Part shown: one piece after another, positions 21,954 through 33,598 of the stretch | Numbering within the stretch: position 1 is the first letter of the stretch | Layout of the letters: every line of letters begins with the position of its first letter | Origin: Pseudovibrio denitrificans JCM 12308 | GTDB taxonomy: Bacteria > Pseudomonadota > Alphaproteobacteria > Rhizobiales > Stappiaceae | Reading direction: 5' to 3' | Length of the DNA: 64,000 bases | Assembly (NCBI RefSeq): GCF_001310815.1 | Contig: NZ_BAZK01000002.1 | Span: 1-64,000, forward strand | Position numbers and translations under genes: made by a program | The notes under the pieces: generated by a model | What the model was told of the DNA's origin: nothing | Seen by the model: the letters and a program-made list of their open reading frames with translations, nothing else | The model's database searches: none

Positions 21954-22064
21954 AGGAACTCCTGATTGCAGCGCTAAGGTTCCTCAGATGCCCTTGAAAA
22001 TCAAGACAAGAGTGGTTTCTGCCCCGATTGATAGAGGTCTGGATATGGTTTGCGGCAGAAAGAA

Positions 22065-22529
22065 CTATTCTGGGATGTCTTGTCTGGTGGCGAGATAGCT
22101 GGCCAAACTTTCCAGTGAGCTTTTCCAGCCTTCCTCATTGCTTGCTTTGAAGGCAGAGGTAGGGAACCTTGCTTCATGCACGATGAGACGAGAGCGATTG
22201 TTTGCCAGACTCTCGAAGAACATGGTGATTGTGGTTGGGTCGGAGGCGTTGCCGCGCTCATCTATCCATTGGCTGGTGTTGCTGATCAGACGTGGGGTAT
22301 CGATCTTGAGGTACTTACCACGCATGCGGTAGGTGGTGCCGTCTAGCCCAGTCATGTTGGTTGACCATGCGCCGCCTTCTCTGAAGTCCATCCTGATCTC
22401 GGTGATCTGAAAACCTTCCGGGCATCCCCAATGCTTCATGTGGTCTGGATCAGCCCACATCTGGAACAGCAACTCCACAGGGGCGTCGAACTCTCTCACT
22501 AGATGTAACTCAAAATCTGTATCGCTCAT
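22065..22529 (-). CDS. SRPBCC/AHSA1-domain protein
   Basis: The 154-aa protein matches the activator-of-Hsp90-homologue-1-like START fold: VREFDAPVELLFQMWADPDHMKHWGCPEGF at the N-terminus (in shorter pieces), a central REGGAWSTNM and MRGKYLKID, and the C-terminal EEGWKSSLESLASYL. Such proteins bind small hydrophobic ligands; the ligand is unknown. The gene overlaps the upstream ArsR-type regulator by four bases, a very common two-gene pair. Confidence 0.88.
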   Translation of the reverse strand: MSDTDFELHLVREFDAPVELLFQMWADPDHMKHWGCPEGFQITEIRMDFREGGAWSTNMTGLDGTTYRMRGKYLKIDTPRLISNTSQWIDERGNASDPTTITMFFESLANNRSRLIVHEARFPTSAFKASNEEGWKSSLESLASYLATRQDIPE

Positions 22530-22870
22530 TCCTGTGTCTCCCCGTTCTGGAGGTCGCTCAGATAGTCATCAAGGCGGCTGAAGGTTTCGTGCCAGACTTT
22601 CTTCTGCTGACTGATCCAGTCTTCAGCTTTGGCCAGATTATCCGCTGAGATTTCGCAGGTGCGGACACGGCCCACCTTGCGCGTGCTCACGAGACCACAG
22701 TCTTCCAGCACTTTGAGATGCTGCGAGAAGGATTGCAGAGCCATGTCGTGATGCTGTGCCAACTCACTGACAGAGGCCGTGCCATGGCTCAACTGCTCAA
22801 TGACCGCCCGACGGGTTGGATCGGCCAGCGCATGGAAGAGATTATCAAGGGAAACAGAACACTCAGTCAT
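22526..22870 (-). CDS. ArsR-family transcriptional regulator
   Basis: A 114-aa winged-helix repressor: LFHALADPTRRAVIEQLSHG at residues about 11-30, then the recognition helix ELAQHHDMALQSFSQHLKVLEDCGLV and the wing STRKVGRVRTCEI. It has no obvious metal-binding cysteine set, which is common for ArsR proteins paired with SRPBCC genes. It is translationally coupled to the SRPBCC gene and likely controls the pair. Confidence 0.9.
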   Translation of the reverse strand: MTECSVSLDNLFHALADPTRRAVIEQLSHGTASVSELAQHHDMALQSFSQHLKVLEDCGLVSTRKVGRVRTCEISADNLAKAEDWISQQKKVWHETFSRLDDYLSDLQNGETQE

Positions 22871-23006
22871 GTGCCTGAGTATTGGAAAGGAAGATACTCA
22901 GGTCAATGCCTGAGTAATAGGGGAGCTGCTTTGAGAAGGGCGGGGCAGCTGCCTCAGTGGTAGGGGGTACTTCACAGATCCATACCCCCAACCGAATACT
23001 GCGAGC

Positions 23007-23471
23007 TTATGATGTTGGGGCTTCTGCCTTGTTCATCATTTTAATTTCAGCAGGGGTCAGCTTACGGGAGCCTTTACCGCGCTTGAGAATGAAGTTAACC
23101 GGGTTTGGATAGTGGTCCAGAGTTGCACCGGTTGCCGCATCAACGCCGACGCCGATTACGCCACCAAGCAAGACGTTACCAGCCATGCCAGCTGCGCCCT
23201 TGCCGCTTACGCGGGTCTCAACATCGATGACCTGTGTCTGGTAACCAGGTGCAGATGCTGTGAGCGTGAACTCTTTTTTGCGTGGTACGTTGATGACACA
23301 TGGACCAACGCAAGTGTGAGCTGTTGTTGACGTGATCTTCGCGTGCTCAGGCTCCACGTAGATCTTGATGTCTTCAGTTGTACCGCGAACAACTGTGCCG
23401 CAACCTGCGAGAAGAACGCTGGATGCAACAACGCCAGCTACTAGATAAGTTTTCAATTCCGTATACCCCAT
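23007..23471 (-). CDS. putative lipoprotein with PEGA-like segment
   Basis: The 154-aa product has a signal peptide with lipobox VLLAGC (Cys at residue 24). A short beta-rich part with CVGPCVINVPRKKEFTLTASAPGYQ resembles PEGA-type surface domains. A glycine-rich hydrophobic stretch (AGNVLLGGVIGVGVDAATGA) and a C-terminal ALDHYPNPVNF-type motif (ATLDHYPNPVNFIL) follow. Such lipoproteins are common and uncharacterised. It is divergent from the DUF2029 gene. Confidence 0.7.
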   Translation of the reverse strand: MGYTELKTYLVAGVVASSVLLAGCGTVVRGTTEDIKIYVEPEHAKITSTTAHTCVGPCVINVPRKKEFTLTASAPGYQTQVIDVETRVSGKGAAGMAGNVLLGGVIGVGVDAATGATLDHYPNPVNFILKRGKGSRKLTPAEIKMMNKAEAPTS

Positions 23472-23788
23472 AATTACGTGGGGGCTTAGTAGGCTCGTGA
23501 CACATTTCAGTCAAATTTCTTAATGAATTATCTGGTGATATCTTTATCCAATAAGTTGCAGGTAATGACTTGTTAAATTTTAGATACTTCTGAAATACGT
23601 AGATTTATTCATCCTTCCGCCGCAAACGCTGTTTCACTTTCCTAAAAGATTCTTAAATTACGTAGCGTATTCAAATAATTAACTTGGTATCTTTTAAACT
23701 CTCTGGCAACCAAGAGTTTGTGTTTGCGCAGAGCCCTTTCTGAAAACTGAAAGCAATTTAGGGGTGGCGCATAGATGGAGGCCGGTAG
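23472..23788. other. AT-rich divergent intergenic region
   Basis: This 317-base gap between the lipoprotein and the DUF2029 gene must hold both promoters. It is clearly more AT-rich than its surroundings. The heptamer TACGTAG occurs twice, at about 23597 and 23656. No gene, RNA or clear operator is visible. A GGAGG site at 23777-23781 supports ATG 23789 for the downstream gene. Confidence 0.5.
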
Positions 23789-25047
23789 ATGTTTATCTCG
23801 TTCGCCCGCTTGCAGATCTATTTTTTCATCGCACTGCTGCTGATTGCAGTGGTTTATCCGATCTATTTGTTTGGATCGGTGATGGGTCTTGATGGATTCG
23901 ATTTGCGCAGGGTGGGGGGAGACTTCTATCAGTTCCTGTTGGCCTCTCGCATGGCCGTCGCCGGGCAGGCGGCGCAGCTTTATGACTTTGGCTGGTTCTA
24001 TGATGAGGTTCAGCGCAATGTGGTTGGCGGTTCCGGCTTTTACGCTGGGTGCATCCGCCGAGCCTGCTGGTGTTTCTGGTCCCGTTATCCGGCCTGACTT
24101 ATCTGCAAGCCTATAGCCTCTGGATGGGTATGGGTGGTCTGCTTTCATTTGCAGTTGCGTTCAGTCGCAAGGCGCCTATTCGGGCGTTCACGTTCTTCAT
24201 CTTTGCTCCGGCTACACTCGTGAACCTGTTTTACGGCCAGTTTGGCATGCTGGCAGGTGGGTTTCTTTATGGCGGGCTGCGATTGATGAACCGGCATCCG
24301 GCTTTGGCTGGTGTGTTGCTTGGGTGTGTGTCCATCAAGCCTGAGCTGTTCATGCTGATCCCGATTATTTTGATTGCCCATCGCAGCATCATTGCGCTGT
24401 GTGCGTGTGTTGCGACGGTGGCGTTTCTGGTGGATGCGTCTGCTGTGTTCTTCGGCTCCGGTCTGTGGTGGATCTATCTGGAAACCGTTCCATCCTTGCT
24501 GGCAACTGTTATGGATCAGGGTGAGGGCAGCTTCCTTTATCTGATCCCGTCTGCGTTTGGTGCGATGCGGTCTCTTGGGTTCTCAGCAACAGCTGGGTAT
24601 CTGGTGCAGTTGCCGTTCACGGTTATGGCGTTTGTGGTGACGTTCTGGCTGTTCATGCGGGAGCGGGAGCCGGTGGCGCGTAACCTTGCTGTGACCCTGT
24701 GTGTGTTGCTGGCAACGCCGTTCCTGTTCCTTTGGGATTATGCGGTGCTTTCTCCGGCGCTCTATTTGTATGCCACCCGGACTGGCCTGTTTGATGATGA
24801 TGCGGACTCCCCTTATGTGGCGCCGCTGCTTCTGTTTGCGGTTTATCTGCTGCCGATCGTCAACATAGCTCTAGCGGCACATGGCTTCCCGGTTGGGCCG
24901 ATCTTTACGGCACTGGCGCTGGTTGTTGTGATTGTGCGGATGATGAGCACAGCCGAGACACAAATGAGTGTACCTGAGGATGAGCAGGAGGGGGATAACT
25001 CCTTTGCTGAGGAGCGTGAAAGCGATGAGGGGCTCGGGACCACCTGA
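23789..25047 (+). CDS. DUF2029 (glycosyltransferase family 87-like) membrane protein, one frameshift as read
   Basis: About 419 aa after correction, with many hydrophobic segments and the GT87-like features GDFYQFLLASRMAVAG near the N-terminus (residues about 44-59), HPPSLLVFLVPLSGL, and GVLLGCVSIKPELFMLIP. Restoring one base near 24043 (TACGCTGGG to TACGCTTGGG) joins FYA to WVHPPSLL. In mycobacteria related proteins are polyprenol-phosphate mannose mannosyltransferases; the substrate here is unknown. The C-terminus is acidic and hydrophilic. The gene stands alone ahead of the repeat block and ligA. Confidence 0.75.
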
Positions 25048-25070
25048 GCCTGAGCTGCGAAAAACATAGC

Positions 25071-25131
25071 AACGCAGGTTTCACCCCAAAAAACGCAGAT
25101 TAACGCAAACCAGCGCAAAAGAACGCAAAAC
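25071..25131. repeat. 10-bp phased AACGCA repeats
   Basis: AACGCA or AGCGCA begins at 25092, 25102, 25112 and 25122, exactly ten bases apart, with an A-rich spacer in each unit. A further AACGCA starts at 25071, two turns upstream. All five copies face nearly the same side of the helix. The block is about 130-160 bases before ligA and just after the DUF2029 stop. A phased operator or a short tandem duplication are both possible. Confidence 0.75.
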
Positions 25132-25258
25132 GAGGCTAACCCTTTGAAATATAACAGGGAGAGTGTCTATGTGCCTCCTGAGCTCGTTAAATCCTGTCTA
25201 AACTCCCCAGTACCGGGTGGTTTGTTATTCCCGGTGGCGATATGAATAATCCCCCTAA

Positions 25259-27452
<2,194 letters not shown>

Positions 27453-27454
<2 letters not shown>

Positions 27455-27486
27455 AAAAGCGAGGGAGCTGTTCGGCTCCTCTCGCT
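27453..27486 (-). terminator. rho-independent terminator of the minus-strand gene at 27511
   Basis: On the minus strand, AGCGAG and CTCGCT with inner GGAGC and GCTCC arms form a stem with a small bulge, followed by TTTTTT. It directly follows the convergent gene at 27511-28122 and overlaps the ligA stop. On the + strand there is no T-run. Confidence 0.75.
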
Positions 27487-27510
27487 GCATTAGTAGGCTT
27501 GCGGCAGAGC

Positions 27511-28122
27511 CTACTTCTGCGCCAGTGTTGCTCTGAGGCGGACAGATGCTTCGGCACGTCCGCCGATGTAGAGCATCATGTTTTTCCCGTCCGTCTGAAC
27601 ACTCATCGGGATTGTTTTCTCAACCTGCTTTTTCAGCGGGTCATAATTTGCTTCAGCCTGCTCTAAAGCTTTGAGTGCTTTGTCGTATTCCTGGATTTTC
27701 TTCTTAACCGCAGGCTGGGCCTTGATTAGCTTTTTGAGTTCCTTGGCCGTATCGCGATAGTTGGGATCGGTTTTCGGATCGATTTCCTTTTGCTGCAACT
27801 GGCTTTCCAACACGCGTAACATCTTATGTTTGGCGGAGATTTCGTCTTCCAGAGACTTCAGGCCCTGCACGAAGCGGTAGGTTCTGGATTTCTCTTTTTC
27901 CAGCGCTGCAATGTTGGATCGGGCTTTCTTCATCTCTGGCGCATCCTCGACATGGTTGTCGTAGGTCAGCCGGATGGCAGCCTTTCCCTGGAAGATGAGT
28001 TTGTCGAAGCTTGCAGTATCTGCCGCATGAATATCCATCCGGCGTCTGATCTCAGCCCAGATGCTTGTGCGGTTTTTATAGAACTCGTCGTAGTTCTTAT
28101 ATTTGCAAATGACCTTCGGCAT
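27511..28122 (-). CDS. hypothetical coiled-coil protein
   Basis: I do not recognise this 203-aa protein. It has no signal peptide or membrane segment, is Lys/Glu/Gln-rich, and residues about 65-180 look like a long coiled coil (heptad-like KARSNIAALEKEKS, LEDEISAKHKMLRVLESQL, VKKKIQEYDKALKALEQAE). The N-terminus reads MPKVICKYKNYDEFYKNRTSIW. The ends outside the coil could form a small domain. Codon use resembles the neighbours. It has its own terminator and may be a single-gene unit. Confidence 0.65.
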   Translation of the reverse strand: MPKVICKYKNYDEFYKNRTSIWAEIRRRMDIHAADTASFDKLIFQGKAAIRLTYDNHVEDAPEMKKARSNIAALEKEKSRTYRFVQGLKSLEDEISAKHKMLRVLESQLQQKEIDPKTDPNYRDTAKELKKLIKAQPAVKKKIQEYDKALKALEQAEANYDPLKKQVEKTIPMSVQTDGKNMMLYIGGRAEASVRLRATLAQK

Positions 28123-28310
28123 ATCTCAAGCTCCATTCCAGTTGCGATGGAATGAGAGTGAGCAGAAAATCTTATCGAGATCTGTCGGGAGAGGCGTGCA
28201 ATTGAGCCAAATTTGAAGATGTGATCGGCTCTTACAGGTGGAAATGAACGGAAACGCCAGCAAATCGGTTTGCCTTTGCCAGCGTTTCTTCATGTATCGC
28301 AATGAGTTAC

Positions 28311-28828
28311 CTAGCCGATCTGTTTGCGGATCTCTGCCAGCATGGCAGATGAGTATGGATGAAGGCGACCAGAATGGTTGCTGTTGCCACATCCACGTTC
28401 ACGGGCTTTTTACCTGCTTCCGGTGTTTGAACCGCCAGCAAGTCCTCATGGCCTGTGATTTCAGTCGAGATGTAGAGGCGGTCAAAGTCATCGCCAGACG
28501 CGGCCTCCAGCTTCTTGTAGATGTCTTCCAGAGCGGTTGGGCGCGGCGGTGGAGTGGCACCTGTGGACTCGATGACCATGGAGACAGCGGCCTGTTCCTC
28601 GCGCTCCAACTCTGCAAACTGGCGCACCAGCGGGTTGCTGGCCTTCATGGTCGCCATCTCGCTGATGGCTAATGAGAAGGGGCTGATAGTGAGGGTTTTG
28701 TTGGTGTAGTCGGTAGAACCGTGATTGTCGGCCAAAGCGGAGGAGACCAGAGCAGGGGCGGCTATGAGTGAGCCGGACATGCCAAGGAGAGCGTTTCTGC
28801 GCGTCAGGTGTAACTTACCAGTCTTCAT
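28311..28828 (-). CDS. DUF4142-type exported protein (one frameshift as read)
   Basis: After one restored base near 28345 the product is 172 aa. It starts with a twin-arginine-like signal (LTRRNALLGMSGSLIAAPAL, then ALA-DN at about residues 32-35). It then has a helical DUF4142-like domain (ISEMATMKASNPLVRQFAELE) and ends with HTHLAMLAEIRKQIG. As read the frame ends in a non-homologous tail, HLPCWQRSANRSAR. Such proteins are periplasmic and of unknown function. It is divergent from the helicase gene. Confidence 0.7.
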
Positions 28829-29152
28829 TGTTTTTCTTTCAGGTTGTTACAGTGGTTTTTATGGTTTGAAAGTGAAGTTCGTCCCATTGATTAGTTCTGG
28901 AAATTTCAGATCCAGATATACGCAGTCTTCCTCTTTAAATCGCTAAGCCAGCACTTGATTTTTCAAGTATCCGGGATCTGGCTTGATAAAACACCACAGA
29001 GCAAAGCAAGTTTCACCCAAGAGTTACTGGGCGAAGATGTGCTGATGCGCAAAACGATGTGTATCTCTTTGCTGATGCCTCGCTTCTTCAATGTTGTTGC
29101 TATATTGTTCTTCGTGAACTATTGGAGATTCTCCCTCTGATTTGAGAGGGGT
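28829..29152. other. divergent intergenic region before the helicase gene
   Basis: This 324-base gap lies between the DUF4142 gene (minus) and the helicase (plus) and should carry both promoters. It is AT-rich. I see no gene, RNA or recognised operator; LexA-type sites were not found by eye. Confidence 0.4.
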
Positions 29153-31618
29153 ATGCGTTCAAAGGATCCAACGAGCTCAATGGCAAATTCTTCTGGCCCA
29201 CTACATCGCGGAATGCCTTCCAACCCTGCTGATCCTCTGGCTGCACCACAGCCCAAGGCAGGTGGTATAGCAGCGAGGGCCATGGCAGCACGGCAAACGA
29301 CCATGCCTGCCTATATGGAAGGATTGAATGCGGAACAGCGCCTTGCTGTTGAGACGATCAACGGTCCGGTGCTGGTGCTTGCTGGCGCAGGTACGGGTAA
29401 GACGCGCGTTCTGACAACGCGCATTGCCCATATTCTGGCGACAGGGCATGCCACTCCGGGGCAGATCCTTGCAGTGACCTTCACCAACAAAGCGGCTCGA
29501 GAGATGAAGGAGCGCATTGGCGCTTACATTGGCGAAAACGTGGAAGGCATGGCTTGGCTTGGCACGTTCCACGCGATCTGTGTGAAGATCCTGCGCCGTC
29601 ATGCCGAGCTGGTTGGTTTGAAGTCCTCCTTCTCCATTCTGGATACGGATGATCAGGTTCGCCTGATCAAGCAGATCATTCAGGCGGAAGGTCTGGATGA
29701 AAAGCGTTGGACGGCAAAGACTTTTGCCGGATTGCTGGACAGCTGGAAGAACCGCGGGCTGACACCGGAACAGATTTCTGCTGGTGAAGCGCAGGCCTTT
29801 GCGAATGGTTTGGGGCGCAAGCTCTACCAGACTTATCAGGAACGGCTCTCCATTCTGAATGCCTGTGATTTTGGTGATTTGCTGCTGCACTGCATCACCA
29901 TTTTCAAAGAGCATGATGATGTTCTGAAGAGCTTCCAGAGCCGTTTCCGCTATATGCTGGTGGACGAGTATCAGGACACCAACATCGCGCAGTACATGTG
30001 GCTGCGTCTGCTGGCACAGGGCAACTCCAACGTTGCCTGTGTGGGTGACGATGACCAGTCGATCTATGGCTGGCGTGGTGCTGAAGTTGATAACATCCTG
30101 AGATTTGAGCAGGATTTCCCGGGCGCGACCGTGGTTCGTCTGGAGCGGAACTACCGCTCGACCAGCCACATTCTGTCTGCTGCCTCTCATCTGATTGCCC
30201 ACAATCAGGGGCGTCTGGGTAAGACCCTCTTCACGGATCAGATGGGATCTGAGGATGAAGATAAGGTGCAGGTCGCCTCTGCCTGGGACTCTCAGGAGGA
30301 AGCGCGCTCCATCGGTGATGAGATTGAAGCGCTGCAGAACCATGGCCATTCGCTGAATGAGATGGCCATTCTGGTGCGAGCATCATTCCAGATGCGAGAG
30401 TTTGAAGACCGTTTTGTAACGCTTGGTCTGAACTACCGCGTGATTGGTGGTCCGCGCTTTTACGAGCGCATGGAAATCCGTGATGCGCTGGCCTACTTCC
30501 GCTGTGTGATGCAGCCTTCTGATGATCTGGCGTTCGAGCGTATTGTGAACACGCCGAAACGGGGGCTTGGTGAGGCCACTCTGAAGATTGTGCATGCCTA
30601 TGCGCGGGAGCGGGCTATTCCGTTGATGATTGCAGCGGGAGAGCTGGTGCAGACCAATGAGTTGCGCCCGAAAGCGCGTGCTGCTTTGGCTGATGTTCTT
30701 GGCATGTTTGAGAACTGGCGCAATCAGGTTGAGACCATGAGCCATACGGAGCTTGCGGAAATTATCCTTGATGAGAGCGGTTATACCCAGATGTGGCGTC
30801 AAGACCGTTCCGCAGAAGCACCGGGACGTCTGGACAACCTGAAAGAACTTATCCGCTCCATGGAAGAGTTCGAGAGCATGGCTGGCTTCCTTGAGCATAT
30901 CTCGCTGGTGATGGATAAGGACAGCGATGTGGAAGAGGATGCGGTCTCCATCATGACCCTGCACTCCGCGAAAGGCCTTGAGTTTGATACGGTTTTCCTA
31001 CCGGGCTGGGAAGAGGGCGTATTCCCGAACCAGCGGGCATTGGATGAGACTGGACAGGCTGGTCTGGAAGAAGAGCGGCGCCTTGCGTATGTGGGTCTTA
31101 CCCGTGGCCGTAAGCGTGTGAAGGTGTGGTTCACCTCCAACCGCCGTATCCATGGGTCCTGGCAATCCTGTATTCCTTCCCGTTTTCTGGATGAATTACC
31201 CGCGGACAGTGTTGAGGTTGTTGAGGCCTCCAGCTCCTATGGTGGCTATGGTCTGAACAGCGCTGGCGGTGGTTATGGTGCCAGCCGGTTTGACAACAGC
31301 GACCCGTTCCAGAGCAAGTACTCCACTCCAGGCTGGCAACGCGCCCGCAAGGCGCAGGCCTCTGGTCAGCAGTATGGCCGGATGCATGGTGGCAACCAAA
31401 CTCGACGTGCCAAAAAGGCCGGTCCGATGACCATTGAAGGTGAGCTAGTGGCCAAAAGCGTTACTGAGGTTGGCAGTGATTTTGCTATTGGTGAGCGCAT
31501 CTTCCATATGAAATTTGGGTACGGCTCCATCAGTGACATTGAGGGGAATAAGCTCACTGTCGACTTTGAAAAAGCCGGCCAAAAGAAAGTGCTCGATAGC
31601 TTTGTCGAGCGGGCATAA
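29153..31618 (+). CDS. uvrD: UvrD/PcrA-family superfamily 1 DNA helicase
   Basis: A 3'-5' helicase for repair and replication restart. The 821-aa protein has the Q motif and Walker A AGAGTGKTRVL near residues 77-87, motif Ia TFTNKAAREMKER, motif II VDEYQDTN, motif III GDDDQSIYGWRGA, motif IV RLERNYRST, motif V TLHSAKGLEF and motif VI VGLTRGRKR. The C-terminus carries a Tudor-like segment (IFHMKFGYGSISDIEGNKLTVDF) as in PcrA/UvrD. Starts at 29153 or ATG 29180 are both possible; the first 45 residues are low-complexity. Confidence 0.94.
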   Translation: MRSKDPTSSMANSSGPLHRGMPSNPADPLAAPQPKAGGIAARAMAARQTTMPAYMEGLNAEQRLAVETINGPVLVLAGAGTGKTRVLTTRIAHILATGHATPGQILAVTFTNKAAREMKERIGAYIGENVEGMAWLGTFHAICVKILRRHAELVGLKSSFSILDTDDQVRLIKQIIQAEGLDEKRWTAKTFAGLLDSWKNRGLTPEQISAGEAQAFANGLGRKLYQTYQERLSILNACDFGDLLLHCITIFKEHDDVLKSFQSRFRYMLVDEYQDTNIAQYMWLRLLAQGNSNVACVGDDDQSIYGWRGAEVDNILRFEQDFPGATVVRLERNYRSTSHILSAASHLIAHNQGRLGKTLFTDQMGSEDEDKVQVASAWDSQEEARSIGDEIEALQNHGHSLNEMAILVRASFQMREFEDRFVTLGLNYRVIGGPRFYERMEIRDALAYFRCVMQPSDDLAFERIVNTPKRGLGEATLKIVHAYARERAIPLMIAAGELVQTNELRPKARAALADVLGMFENWRNQVETMSHTELAEIILDESGYTQMWRQDRSAEAPGRLDNLKELIRSMEEFESMAGFLEHISLVMDKDSDVEEDAVSIMTLHSAKGLEFDTVFLPGWEEGVFPNQRALDETGQAGLEEERRLAYVGLTRGRKRVKVWFTSNRRIHGSWQSCIPSRFLDELPADSVEVVEASSSYGGYGLNSAGGGYGASRFDNSDPFQSKYSTPGWQRARKAQASGQQYGRMHGGNQTRRAKKAGPMTIEGELVAKSVTEVGSDFAIGERIFHMKFGYGSISDIEGNKLTVDFEKAGQKKVLDSFVERA

Positions 31619-31692
31619 CCTGCAACTCAAGCGTTACTTACCTTTAGGGTAATTTGTGCTATCTCTCTTCTAAGTTGTGTTGGGAGGTGGCA

Positions 31693-33509
31693 ATGGACAG
31701 TGTGGTTATCGCGCTTGCGATGATTGGTGTGGCAGGTGTTGGCGCCCAGTGGCTTGCCTGGCGATGGTCGCTTCCTGCTATTGTCCTGCTGCTTGTTGCG
31801 GGCTTTCTGATTGGTCCTGCAACCGGCGTTCTCAACCCAAATGCGTTATTTGGTGATTTATTGCGTCCAACTGTTGCGCTCGGCGTTGCAGTTATTCTGT
31901 TTGAGGGCGGGCTTTCCCTTAATTTTCAACGTATTGGCGGTGTAGAGAAGGCCGTTTGGCGACTTGTGTTGCTGGGTGCGTTTATTGCGTTCTTATTGGG
32001 CGCGCTCAATGCTCATTATATAGCTGAACTAAGTTGGCCCTCGGCTCTTGTGTTTGCCGCCATCCTGATCGTAACTGGCCCGACCGTCATCATCCCACTT
32101 CTGCGTCAAGCCCGGCTGGAACGCCGGGTGAGTTCGCTGCTGCGCTGGGAAGCTATCCTCGCTGATCCTCTTGGCGCGCTGCTCGCGGTGTTCATGTTTG
32201 AAGGCTATCTGGTTTACCACGGCGATCACGGCTTCTGGGTTCTTGCGGTGCGAGCGGTGGCTGGGTTGCTGATTGGTGGTGTTGGTGGCTGGGCGCTGGG
32301 GCGTGGGTTGATCTGGCTGTTTGTTGGTGGCCGGGTTCCCGAATTCCTGAAAGTTCCTCTGATCTTTGTCAGTGTGATGGGCGCTTATGCGCTTTCTGAT
32401 CTGGTGCTTGAGGAATCCGGCTTGCTGACCGTGACTGTTCTGGGGTTGGTGCTCGGCAACTCGCGCCTTGCCAGCCTTGAGGAGTTGAAGCGGTTCAAGG
32501 AAGCGGTGACGATTATTCTGGTGTCTTCTGTCTTCATCGTTTTGACGGCTTCTGTTCAGCTGGGCAGTCTGGCTGAGTTTGGGCTGGAGGATCTGGCATT
32601 TGTTCTGGTTCTGCTGTTTGTGATCCGGCCTATTTCCGTTTGGGTTGGCACGATTGGTGCACACTTAAGCTGGAAGGAGCGTTTGCTGGTGGGCTGGATC
32701 GCGCCGCGCGGTATTGTGGCAGTAGCGGTGTCTGGCCTGTTTGCACGCTCGCTGGTGGAACATGGCGCTCCGGATGGTGAGCGGTTGGCGGTGCTGTCGT
32801 TTGCGGTGGTGGTTGCCACTGTGTTTGCCCACGGGTTTACGCTTGGGCCGTTTGCTCGTTGGCTGGGGCTTTCCAGTCATTCGGGGCCGGGGCTGCTGAT
32901 TGTTGGGGCAAGCCGGTTCAGCGTTGCGCTGGCGACCAAGCTGAAGACGCTGGATATCAATTCGCTTACCGTTGATCGCAACTGGGGTAAGCTGCGGCTT
33001 TCCCGGAATGCGGGGTTGGCGAACCATTATGCGAGGTTCTTTCTGAAGAGGTTGAGAACGAACTGCCGCTTGAGAATTATAGTGTTTTGCTCGCTGTGAC
33101 TGACAATGATGATTACAACGCGTTGGTGACCACGAACTTCGGGCCGCTCATGGGGCGAGGGGAGGTCTATCAGTTTGCGCCGTCAGAAGAGCAGAGTGAG
33201 AAAGAGAAGTTTCGCCGTGTCGTAACGCTTGGTGGACGCCCGTTCCTAACGCCGGAGCACAGCTACAACGACCTTGAAACGAAAATCCGCGAGGGCTGGT
33301 TTATCAAGGCCAGTGAGTTGACCGATACCTATGGCTGGGATGCGTTTCAGGAAGCTCTACCCGAAAAAGCAATTGTGCTGATGCTGATTGAGCCGACGAA
33401 GAAGCTGCGCCCCATGAACAGCTCCGTGCCTGCGACGGTGGCTTCGGGTTCAACAATACTTAGCCTTGTTCCCAGTGAATATGCGGCAGAACGCGAGAAA
33501 GCCTCGTGA
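31693..33509 (+). CDS. CPA1-type cation/proton antiporter with C-terminal NAD-binding-like domain (one frameshift as read)
   Basis: About 605 aa after correction. An N-terminal transporter domain of about 12 membrane segments contains LLLVAGFLIGPATGVLNP and VTGPTVIIPLLRQARLERR-type motifs of Na+/H+ exchangers. A TrkA-N/RCK-like cytosolic part follows (LLIVGASRFSVALATKL), with LLAVTDNDDYNAL after the break. Restoring one G near 33031 (GCGAGG to GCGGAGG) joins the parts as NHYAEVLSEEVENELP. It probably exports Na+ or K+; the ion is not known. The start ATG 31693 has TTGGGAGGTGG at 31680-31690, an unusually strong ribosome site that is complementary to the loops of the nearby small RNA. Confidence 0.85.
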
Positions 33510-33598
33510 GCTCTGGCTTTTCGGCGCGGTGCATTCTATACGCCTATGCAAAGATATTGTTTGAGTTTTGATAGCTCATCGTAACTAAGGGTTTTTGC

